Below the pieces are notes generated by a model. It ran no database searches, was not told where the DNA came from, and was given only the letters and a program-made list of their open reading frames with translations. From the NCBI GenBank assembly GCA_009778035.1, contig WRKP01000012.1, forward strand, positions 1 to 55,609: a stretch of 55,609 nucleotides of DNA, read 5' to 3'. Of this stretch, positions 33,711 to 44,600 are shown piece after piece (positions within the stretch are counted from its first letter, which is position 1; each line of letters begins with the position of its first letter). The translations under genes and the position numbers were made by a program. This stretch comes from Planctomycetaceae bacterium. GTDB lineage: Bacteria; Planctomycetota; Planctomycetia; Pirellulales; Thermoguttaceae.

Positions 33711-34655
33711 CTACGCCGTAATGCCCTTCGTCAGCGTCATAAAGGCCGTCTCAAGATTGATTTCGTCTTCCTTGAACGAACGAATCTTGAAGCCGTGTTG
33801 CACCAACAGCGTCGGCAAATCGCAATAATCATCCAAACCCTGCTCCTTGTTGAGCGATACCCTCATCCGCGGTGCGCCCAATACCGTCTGAATCTCAATT
33901 TGGCTGACCGACTGATGCTGCTCCAACAATTTGGCGGCATCGTCTATCCGCTCCGTAACTTCCACGTTAATCACCACGTGATCCCGAACCCGGCGCATCA
34001 CTTCGGCAACGTCGGCATTGACCAACAATTCGCCGCGTTCAATGATTCCGACCTTATTGCATATATCCGCCAGTTCCGGCAGGATATGCGAGGAAACCAT
34101 GATCGTTTTTCCCCGTTGGCCGAGCCGTTTGAGCAGTTCCCGCATTTCAATCCTGGCCCTCGGGTCGAGTCCGCTTGCGGGCTCGTCGAGCAGGAGCACC
34201 TGCGGATCGTGGAGCAATACTCTTGCCAGCCCGAGGCGTTGCGTCATTCCGCGAGAAAGACTTGTTGCCAACTCATTGCGTTTGTATCCGAGGTCTACGA
34301 GTTCGAGCATTTCGTCGCAGATTTGTTTGCGTTTTTCGCCTTTGATGCGGTAGGCGGCGGCGAAGAATTCGAGGTATTCGATGACTTTCATGTCGTCGTA
34401 TACGCCGAAGAAATCCGGCATGAAGCCGATGAGTCGTCGGATTTCTTTCGGTTTGGTGTAAATCGACATATCGCAGACGTATGCTTCGCCGTAAGTGGGT
34501 TGAAGGAGCGTGGCGAGGATTTTCATTGCGGTCGTTTTACCGGCTCCGTTTGGCCCGATGAAGCCGTACAGGTCTCCGGCTGCCAGACTGAGGGATAGGT
34601 TTTTCACGGCATAGAGTGTGCCGTATTGTTTGGTGAGATCTTCGGTGTGTATCAT
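33711..34655 (-). CDS. ABC transporter ATP-binding protein (ABC-2/GldA type)
   Basis: The start at 34655 (MIHTEDLTKQYG) begins the ABC domain. The frame is open 74 codons further upstream, but that part is not protein-like and overlaps the region of the terminator at 34.9 kb. Walker A is GPNGAGKTT, the signature is LSRGMTQRLGLARVLL, and Walker B is VLLLDEPASGLDPRAR, with the switch His in SSHIL. A C-terminal extension of about 90 residues (VNVEVTERIDDAAKLLEQH...) is typical of the DrrA/GldA-like exporters. The permease gene is not adjacent, so the partner is elsewhere. Confidence 0.9.
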   Translation of the reverse strand: MIHTEDLTKQYGTLYAVKNLSLSLAAGDLYGFIGPNGAGKTTAMKILATLLQPTYGEAYVCDMSIYTKPKEIRRLIGFMPDFFGVYDDMKVIEYLEFFAAAYRIKGEKRKQICDEMLELVDLGYKRNELATSLSRGMTQRLGLARVLLHDPQVLLLDEPASGLDPRARIEMRELLKRLGQRGKTIMVSSHILPELADICNKVGIIERGELLVNADVAEVMRRVRDHVVINVEVTERIDDAAKLLEQHQSVSQIEIQTVLGAPRMRVSLNKEQGLDDYCDLPTLLVQHGFKIRSFKEDEINLETAFMTLTKGITA

Positions 34656-35182
34656 TGCGAGCGTCTGGATGGGAGCGGATTGTACCATAAACGGCAAAAA
34701 AACGCAATCGTGCGAGTGATCGCGCACGAGCCGGGGGCGTAAGATTGGACGAGCCAAAAACACGGGAATTTTAATACTATTTCGGAAAACACATGCTATT
34801 TCCCATATGCATTTTGGCTCCAAAACTTCGAGGACGCATTGCTCCCGTTTTGACGGCACTCCGCCGCGGTCGGCCAAAAATCGTTAGATTTTAGAAAAAT
34901 GAACGTAGCCGCCTTCGGGCGGCTTTTTACGTCTTCAAAACCGGACGACGTATCTGCCAGTGCTGCTGGGTGCCAGGTGTTCCGCCGGGGTCTGCCGGAA
35001 AAACTGGTACAATCGCTCTCTATTTTGACCTTTTTCTGAAATTTCGGCAGAAAGTGCTGGCAACGCGCGTGGATTGGTGGTAGAGCAGGGCCATGTCCAC
35101 GGATTTCATAGATTTTTCGCTCTTGACCGAGAATTGAGAAATCAGTACTGTTCCAAAGTCCCCTTAAGACCGTACCGCAAAA
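34656..35182. other. 527-bp intergenic region, mostly unexplained
   Basis: The left part (34690-34740) carries the string cacgagccgggggcgt, seen also in the hairpin at 620-654. A terminator lies at 34907-34928. An antisense frame (34796-35197, 133 codons) spans it but has no protein character. I see no tRNA or known RNA family; the rest is unexplained. Confidence 0.4.
34907..34928 (+). terminator. Rho-independent terminator
   Basis: AGCCGCC-TTCG-GGCGGCT followed by TTTT is a classic tetraloop hairpin. No plus-strand gene ends just before it (fliI ends 3 kb upstream and the genes between are on the other strand). It may therefore end an unannotated small RNA in this region. Confidence 0.7.
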
Positions 35183-35398
35183 ATGCACTCGCAACACAAT
35201 GACGAACAGCAGGCGTTAGCCGCCTTTGGGATTAAAAAATTCAATTCCGAAAAATTTGAAAACTCGGATGAAAATTCTGTTCTCGTCCAGTCGCCAGTTG
35301 ATTCCAAAGGAATCGATGAAGTGATGTCCGCTTTTCATGCCGAAATTCCCGTCGAACATGCTTTGCCAAAGAGTGAAGATTATGTCGAAACGTTCTGA
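35183..35398 (+). CDS. Possible small hypothetical protein (71 aa)
   Basis: ATG 35183 starts a 71-residue acidic frame (MHSQHNDEQQALAAFGIKKF...; ...VDSKGIDEVMSAFHAEIPVE) of plausible amino-acid composition, with no signal peptide. There is no clear Shine-Dalgarno. It precedes another short frame at 35455. Not recognised. Confidence 0.4.
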   Translation: MHSQHNDEQQALAAFGIKKFNSEKFENSDENSVLVQSPVDSKGIDEVMSAFHAEIPVEHALPKSEDYVETF

Positions 35399-35454
35399 TT
35401 TAGGACATTACTACAACATCAACTAATAACCAATAGGTAAGATTGAGAAGAACA

Positions 35455-35586
35455 ATGAGTGAAGACTGGTGTGAAGCAACAAAAGAAAGATTTGAGGCCC
35501 GGCGGAATTTTATTGATAACTGGTTTGCAGTGGAGCCTCACGCACATGCAATCGCAAACGCAGAGCAAAGAATAATAGAAGCCTAA
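35455..35586 (+). CDS. Possible small hypothetical protein (43 aa)
   Basis: ATG, preceded by GAGAAG (7 nt away), opens a 43-residue frame: MSEDWCEATKERFEARRNF, IDNWFAVEPHAHAIANAEQR, IIEA. It looks helical and coherent, and stops at TAA 35584-35586. It lies just upstream of the giant gene and may be its leader gene or an independent small protein. Not recognised. Confidence 0.35.
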   Translation: MSEDWCEATKERFEARRNFIDNWFAVEPHAHAIANAEQRIIEA

Positions 35587-35692
35587 CATAAGAACCACCG
35601 CATACGAATCCTGGCCATCTGGAAATATCAAAACACAGCAAAACATTGACACGCAGTGATGAAACGGCAAGAGAAAGAACGGTTGTCATTGC

Positions 35693-38600
35693 GTGCTGCT
35701 GGTTGGCCAAAATAGGCAAAAATCCGGTTCTCGCCGGGATTTTTCCCCCCCCGAATTCACCAAAATCGTTCACGTCTCCAGCGATGCCGTCTCCGTCGGG
35801 CCGCAATCCGCCGCCGCTCCGCAAGCCGCCGGAGAAACTGAAGAAATACAAAAAGGCCCCTCCGTCAATGTGATCCATACCGGCAGCTTCCGCCTCGAAG
35901 TTGAATTCGACGATCCCACCGAGGACCAGCTCGCCCTAAATCCCGACCACCTCGGAACCACCACCGTGAGCTGGAACCCGGTCGGCGGTGGAGTCATCAC
36001 TGCAAATCACACCATCCAAGACAATGCCAGATACGTCTTGCAATACCGCACGGATGGCGGGGAATGGACAAACGTGCCAGCGACCGCGAACGCCACTTGG
36101 TACAACGGGAACACCGAAATCGAAGGAGCTGGCACCACCCGACTCGCCAACAATGTCACCTTCAACACGCTCGATTACAGCACGTACGATCTGCGACTCT
36201 CGGTCGTTACAACGCAAACCGTGCAAATCGAAAAAGCAACTGTCGAAGCTATCAATAACTATACCGGACTCGTCGAAATGAACGTCACCATCGATGGGAC
36301 AAACGGCTCGGAAGCCATTGAGAATATGTTCCGCAAGGGTATGTACGCCGCAGGTCAATCCTCTATGTTGACGACCGATCAAATGCGGAACTCGTACTCG
36401 CACGAGACTGCGAATCAAGCCCCGGAAAGTATATTCTACATCCAATACAAAGCCCACGATTGGAAAGACGGCGATGATTTGCTCGAAGCGAGAATTTTCT
36501 TCAACGCCTCGCCGGGCGTTGCCATGCCAGACCCGGACGACGAAACAGGCTTTGCGCTGGGCGAAGCCTATGCCCGCTGGGGGCTTTTCGGGGACGGTGA
36601 AGGCAAAATGGAAACATGGACCATCCGCATGTTCCTCGATTACGAAGGCGTGACTGGTTTCAATTTCACCAATCCGCAACTTGAATACGTCGGGATCCGC
36701 GAAGAAGTCCGCGTCGTTATGCAACACACCGCGACCGCCTCGAGTGGTATCACTCAAGACTCCAAATTTTTGGTCACCATGAAGAACACCATCGGGCACA
36801 ACTCGACCACGCCCGCTCCCGGCGGCGTGAAAGACCCGAACGTGATTTACACCCTGCCCACTATCGGAAGTCCGGGTGAGGAGACTTGGATCCAGCCGAA
36901 GTACCAAGTTGGATACATCGTCGATCCTCCGAACGGCGAAGAATTTACTGTTTGGCTTGACTTCCCGACTCTCACGGACAATACCGGAGTCACCGGGGAT
37001 GTTTCAGGTGGGCCGCACCTGCGAGCGACTTGGAACATGGAATCGACCGTCCAAGGCGAACACCATTGGGTATTCGAATTCGATGTTGACACCCCGCCCG
37101 TGCCTATCCCGGCAGGGTCCGACCTCATATTTGCGGGCATTCGCGAAATCGTCAGCATCCCGGTGCTCGACGCCACCGATGGGGAAACGATCATCGGGGC
37201 CGAAACATCGGAAGACTCCGGGGCCCGTTTGACCATCACCGTACCGCAGAATTACTTCAACGCCAACGGCAGCGGACCGTCGGCCGAACAACGCACCGGT
37301 TGGCTTATCGGCTGGACTTGGATCGGCAACACGAGCGAAATCGTATACAGCGCACTGGGTTCCGCGGATATCATCTACTCGCCCACCGCCCATTCAGGAG
37401 CACCCGGGTGGACGATCACCCTCGACATGCCCGGGGAATCCTTTGGAGATTCCGCTGGAGACGTCGTCTTCTCGCACATTACACGCGTCGTAACACCCGT
37501 CGTAACACCCGCCGAGATCGAAGATATCACGACGAGTTTCAGCATCGAAGAAGGCACGTTCACCGTGAAAATCGAAGAAACCACCGGGACAACCGCTGGC
37601 TCTGCGGGACACGTGAGCGCGACGCAACTGTTCGGCGTGAATGTCGTGACGGGAGGAACTAATAATGCCGGGCGGGCAGCCGCCGAGGCGGGCGCGATGC
37701 ACCTCGTCGGGCTCAATATTGCTGGGAGGCCCATCCAATTCAGCGTTGCCGCCCTGCGGAATGATGGCAATGATGAAAACGTCGCAACAAGCCAAGGCGT
37801 GACCGCTTTCTGGACAGCCGGGTCGTCTGGGGGTCCCGGTTTTTGGACCATCGAAATCGACGTCGATGAAATCGCGACTGGCGGGTTGGACATCACCGGC
37901 TTGAACCTAGCCTCCTCCGTGACCTACCAGGGAATCACAACACTCACAACGACCGGAGCCCCAACCGGTGGAAGTGCCCCAACGATCACCGGCGGTGCCC
38001 ACTTCGTCGACGTTGTCGTGCCGGTTGGACAAGGCATCCATCTGAGTCGCGACTACGAACTCGTGTACACCATTTCGGCAACTGGCGGGACGGCCGCGAC
38101 TGGATTCGGGACATTCGTCGGCCGGCCGATAGACGGCACAGACGGCTTGCGATACAACGCGAACACCGGTGAATGGATCGTTCGCATCAATCATTCGCTC
38201 AGCGCACCTCTCTCGGCAGAGGCAACCCCAGCCCCCATTTTGCCGAACGTCGGTGCTGCGGGTTTTGCCGTCAACTTGGTCGAAATCGTCGATTTGGCAA
38301 AACCGACGGGCAGCTCGGCCAGCACCCCGCCGTATTATAGCCATCCGCTCGTGTTCACGGGCTCCGCAGGCGAATTCGTCGCTGTAAGCGTTGAGCATTC
38401 CAGCAACGTGAACACGGAAGAAGCCGCAGGATACGTGGAAGTCGTGTTCCCGGAGAACTTCGGGGCTACTTTATTTACGAACGATGGCCTGCAACAGCTC
38501 GGCATCGTCATCGAAGGCACGCTGTATTGGGTCGACGTCGTCAGTGCGGCTGACCACGATGATCTGCTTCCGAACCAAATGACCGCCGTCTTGGATACCG

Positions 38601-41600
38601 ACGTTTGGACACTCCGTATCCCGACGTCCACGGTGCCCGCGGCAGACGGGGAACCGGCAGCTATTGGCGGGACGGACGCGACCCCCTTGCAGGATGCCCT
38701 GTTCAACCTGGTAAATGTACCCAATGGGGCCAATACCGACTTCCAAAGCAGTGTCACCGTGTTCGCTCTGCGGGAACACTTTGCCGTACCGGCCGATGCC
38801 CTTGAGGAAGACACCGTCTTAGCCGCTGACAACGAAGCCGAATTCGCTCTTCCCATGGCATTTGCGAATCAAAATTACTTCAACGGTGGGAAATTCATCA
38901 TCGGCTACATTGATGATGGTATTGAGAAATGGGTCGATTTCTCCTACACTGGACCGGGAGCAATGGCCGTTTGGGCCGCCGGAACCGGCTGGGCCATCAC
39001 CGTCGACGTCGAGGCGGACGACGATGAAGAAATTGAATTCCTCGGGATCATGCGGGTCGCGACGCTTGCGGCTGAGTTGGCACCAGGGGCAGCGACGGAA
39101 GTCGGTGCGGAAATAGATGACGAAAAAGCAACATTCACCATCCTCGGCGCACAACTTGGCGCCGGCGCATTGAACAACGGAACGCACATGATCGGCGTGA
39201 CGTACGAAATCGAAGATGATGAGACCGCAACCATTTGGGTCCAACTCGTTGTTGGGAAAAATGCGATTTGGGATGCTGGTGACTCCGAATGGAACATCAC
39301 GCTGGATTTGCCTGACGGAATCGACGCGGATAGTGCGGATAACGCGTTTATCATCGGGATTCAACGGGTGCCGGGCGTCGAACAAACCATCGCGGCATCG
39401 GCCGTCACTAATGGCAATGAGGTCGCGTTCAACATTTCCGGTGTTCAATGGAATGCAGCCCCGATCACGGCGGCGAACTTGTCCACCTGGGTGGCCGCCG
39501 GCGGTATGGTTGAGTTGGATGCCAACGGTTACACCATCTTCATCCCGGCGAGTGACTTCTCGATTGCCAACGTTGGCACCCCACCCGCGGGAACGCTCAC
39601 GACCAATTTGAATCCCTCATTGATTGGCCAATTCGGAGCGGATATTTTCGGAGCCACAGTAACTCGGTTCATTGCGACTGCCGGAGGGCCGTATACGACC
39701 CATGCGAGTTTCGAAATTGAAGACGTGAAAGTCGAGTTCGAGATCGAAGGCAGCCACGATTGGCTCGATGAGATCGGCGGAGCGAACCAACAAGTTCAAA
39801 TCGGCTACAGAACCGGTGGAATCGACTGTTGGGTCGCTTTGGCCAAAGGCACAAATGCCACATTTGCCGAAGGAAGCCCGAACACTGTCGGGATTTGGAC
39901 CATCGCCCACACAGCCCTACAAGACGGCGGGACGTTCGAGTTCCTCGGCTACCGAGTCATCGATAAAGCAACAACTTTTACCACCGGCCCGGCGGGACAA
40001 GAATCGACGACTATGGGGACCGATACCACCTTCGACGTCACCATCGCGGTTCGCGCCAACACGGGCGACGATCCGATTCGGGACGCCATCGAAGGGTTTG
40101 GAGAAGACTACAAAGTCGGCGAACCCTTCGGACTCGCCGTACAATTCACCGATAATGACACCAGCGAAACCTTCTATTCCAAACTCATCGTCGTAACCAC
40201 CTTGCCGGACGCCGACAAGATGGAGCCCGGAACCGCGTACGCGCTTTGGGTCCCGGGCGAATCGCCGATACCGAACGGGAACGGGAAGTGGACGGTCATG
40301 TTCGGTGCTCCCGGCGTGGTAGACGTGGTATTGGACGGGATCGTGAATGTGTCGAACTTCGTCGGCTCGAATGAACCGATGGTCCCGACAAGTATCACAC
40401 ACATCGTGAACGAGAAAGGAACACTCTTCTCGAGGGTAGAAATCACGTTGTCCGCGGACGTCACCCAATCAGCCCTCCATACGGCAGTCGGGTACCCGGG
40501 ATACGATGCAAACCGACCGGGCGGCGCCCTGCGAATGCCCGTCATCGAATACAGAATTGATGGAACGCTCTACCAAATCCCACTCGACGTTGCACCATCG
40601 TCGGGTGACCAAAACGCGTTTTGGAGTGACCAACATGAAGGTCAGCCCGAGGGGTTCGGCACCCCAAGTCGATGGACGGTCATGTTCGAAGGCGAGGGGT
40701 CGTTATATGCGGCCGCGAATTTCGAATTTTTGGGCATTCGGGACACTATGATTCTCACCGAGGATACCCAGCTCGGTCTAAAAGGCCACGATGCCGGAAA
40801 ATTCGTATCGGATTTCAGCGATCCGATTGAGGGCGAACTGTATCTCGAGTGGACCGGGTCAACACCGACTGCCGGTGCTACATACCAAGTAAGCTGGCCA
40901 GGACAATCTTGGCTCAACGTTATCACGACGGGAACGGCAACGCCTGGGGTCAGTATCTTGGCGAAACGCGAAGGAGATAGGTGGATCATCGAAGATTTTA
41001 AGTCGGCCACGCTCCTTGATGACGGTGAGGCAATAGATAGTAAAGACGTCGAGGTCAGACGCACCGATACCGTCACCGTCATCTCGGATGAGATGTCCGT
41101 GAACACGAGTCCGCCGATTGACGGCCCGATTTGGGTCAAAGCCGAATTCATCAAAGAAGGTGAAGGTGAGGACGCGAAAGATACGAAAGATATCGAAGTA
41201 ACCTGGATGATGGATGATGCCGCTTGGCAAAATACCAGCGGATTCCGCATCGAATGGTCGCAGGCCCCGAGTTTCTACTCCGGCGATAGCCCCTTCACCT
41301 TCTCCGAGGAGCAACCCCGCGGTGCGTTGGAAAATCTGTCCACCAACGGGTCGAGATTCGTCATTGAAGGCGTAAGCGACGGGACCTGGTATGTCCGGGT
41401 AACGGCCCTGCCGTTCAACAGCGATGTGCGAACGCAATCCGTGCCGGTCGAAGCCGAAGGCGGACCGCTCAGCACGTTCACCCTCGATGCCGTCGAAATC
41501 ACCGATATTAAGGTTGAGCAAGGCAAGAAACCGACAGGCAGCGCACCCCAGTACGACACTTGGGACGAAGGGAAATGGACGCTCACATTCGACGTCAGTG

Positions 41601-44600
41601 CCGTCGCTGGCATTACTGATAACGACACAGATGTAGATTACACATTCTGGATTTCGGCAACGCCCAACTTCGCCGACGCGTTTGAATTTGTCGGAACCGT
41701 TGATCCCGACGTCGTAGACGGAAAACGCGAAGTTACCATCGAAATTCCCGGTGCCAGTAACGTAAACTCTGCAGCGGCATTTGGTCAATCTGGGTTAGGC
41801 TACTTCGGCCCCGGCGAATTCTACATTTTCGCCCAGGCATTCAACAACAAAGAGGTGGAATATGGTGATGATAAGATCGAAGCGGAGAAGGACACGCTCC
41901 GCTCGCCGATCCCGACCGCTTGGATAGGCACCGGCACCAACGCCAACGACGGCAAAGGCGTCCTGAAGGTGGAAATCGAGCCGACGGTCGACATCGGCCA
42001 GCCGGTTCTCGAAAGTGCAACCATTGTGCAACGTCTAAGTGGTGCTGGTGCTGGCAATTGGGATGTAACAATTAAACTCAATGAGCGAGTCGAAACGGTG
42101 CGGTCTTACTTGGTGCACATTTCGACGAGCAGCGACTGGAATGCCCGCGACGAAGAGGGGAATCTCCTACGCCGGACAGCAGGCAAGGATATAACCGGTG
42201 CATTGGGCGCGGGCAATTACACGGGCAACGTGGAAAGCGACGGCGTAACCGCAATTTGGACGGCCGCAGCCGACCAGTTCGAGCCGGGCGTGGAATACTT
42301 CGTTTGGGTGCAGGTTTCCTCGGCGGCTGAGAATAATCGCGATGGTTGGAGTTCGGGCATTCGGTCGCTTGTATCGGACTTGGATAATCCGGTAAGTTTC
42401 ACGACGGATTACCTGCTCGGGAACGATGCCGTGGTCATCAATGGGATTACCACGCAGCAACGCATCCCGACCGTCTCCTCAAATGCGACCGTCAACAATA
42501 ACCTCAGTACCTTTACGCCAATGGGCAAGTCGGAAGTTACGGTTACGATTGCCGCTCCGATTCCCAATGCCACCTACTACAAACTCTGGTATCGGCCGGC
42601 GGTCAATTCAGACCCGAATTTCGTGGATGACCCGGAAGCATCGCTGGCAGAACGCGGCTTCGTGAGTTGCGACGCTTTGGGCGTTACCGCCAACGGCAGC
42701 GCAACTGCCTGCGGTATAGCCAGCGGCCAGAACCTTACCACGCTGACGTTCTACAATATCGACCTCGAGATGAGCGTGGAATACGAATTCATCATCGCGG
42801 TTCGGGGAGATGAGAATTACGTTACCGCTCCGGATTCGGAGATTTTCACTCTGGAAGCGACTGCCGGGACTGGCGCAGAATACGGCTTGATGGGGGACTT
42901 GACCCTCAGTTTCTCGGCCAGTGGCGGCACGGTGCCTGCGAATGGGACATCCTTCTATGCCAATAACACGACCTTCGTACAAAATACGACAACCGGTCTG
43001 TGGACGGTCGAACTGCGGGTGGGCAGCAGTCTTGGTCAGCAGGCATACAATAATGAACTCATGTCGTACCTGAACTGGTCGTATACCGATCCGGCAACGG
43101 GCGAAGTTGTTGTTTCCCAGCCCAGATTGCTTGATGCAGGCCTCGGCTTGGCGACCGCGAGCGATTTGAACCTCCCCTCCGGCGTGGATGTTACCTTCTG
43201 GGTTACGAGTTACCACCTCGGCGATCTCTGGGTCGAATGGACTAACAGTGATGTAAAAGAAACGCTGACGGTGGGCGGTAACGAAGTGGTATTCACCCAA
43301 GTTACCATCGTTCCGCCGCCGGCAAACCCGATGAGTCCTCCGGAAAACGTCCTACGGCTTGCCAACATAACGTACCACGGCAACAAGATGCACGTGGAAG
43401 AGGCCAACTTTAACGGCACTGAGCGGAACATCATGTTCACGCCGCCGGTGGTGACCTTCGCGCCGTCGGCGGGAGTGGATATCACGGTGCCTTTTTACTA
43501 TGCCAGCCCGCCGATAATCGAGACCAACGAGAACGCGGCGAACCCCTTCACGGTAACGCTCGACACCGACCGGTCAAGCCCGACCAAAGGCAAATACGTC
43601 ATCACGACGAACGTGAATGTCCAGCCGGTTGGGACGAACGCGGTCGGAGGATTTGCGGACCAGGTATCGCCGACCCGCTACACACTTTTCGCCTCGACGA
43701 CGGAGAATTTCGCCGATGCCGAGGGAGTGGACACCTCGAATATAACCCGATCTCCCGACAGCGAACCCAACTTGAAGTTCGTAGCCGCCTTGGAACAAGG
43801 GGAAACGTACTACTTCTGGGTCGTAGCGGTTGGTCCTGGTAGTGACGCAGTTTACTCGCCGCCCGGCGAATGGGTCGCGCCCGTTGTGGATACCTGGGTG
43901 GACGCAACCATAGATGACGACGGGGAACCCGTGCCCGGTTATTGGACGATCGGCGGTGAGGAAGATGCGAGTAAGCCGGGGAACTACACGGCAGCCACTT
44001 CGCATACCCTCCGGTATGAACTGTCGACACCGACTTTGAGCGAGATCACGGTGAGTCAGCCGGGCTACCTCAGCGGGAATGACAATTTTAGGATTGACCT
44101 CCGGTTGGACGGGCACAGCGTTCTGGTAGACGCCGACGGCAACCCGGCGGGTGTTTTGCCGGACGGCCACGTCGTCGGCTACAATGTGTGGTACACGACG
44201 ACGGGCGGCAGCGAAGCCGACTTCGCCGATGCCGAAATGAGATTCGTCCCGGTATCGAACCAGTCCTCGCTCGTCTTGTCGCTTAACGATGCCAGTCCGC
44301 TGGAATCCGGGAAACAGATTTACGTCTGGATGCAAGCCATCACTGCGGTAACCAACGCCACGGTCAGTAGCGGCCCGGAATTGTCGGATATCACCCAAGT
44401 GATGTCGGTAACGATCCCGTTTGCTCTGCAGGAGTTCAATGATCGGTTTGCCGACGAGATCGTGGCATACGAGTTCGTACCCGCGGATGAGGAAGATGAA
44501 GACGCCGTCGGGACTTGGGACATCGAGATTGATCTCGGATCGGCCGTTGCGGGTGCGTTTGCCTACTATGTATGGTTCACGACGGATCCGGATGACCGCG

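Noticed and set aside
34656-35182. tRNA, tmRNA, RNase P or SRP RNA in the larger gaps
   Set aside because: I looked for T-loop and family core motifs and saw none.
34796-35197. 133-codon antisense frame in the 34.7-35.2 kb gap
   Set aside because: It runs through a textbook terminator hairpin and has no protein character.
41795-42081. Insertion sequence or transposase anywhere in the window
   Set aside because: No DDE, serine or tyrosine recombinase motif was found in any plausible frame; the repeats here are non-autonomous.
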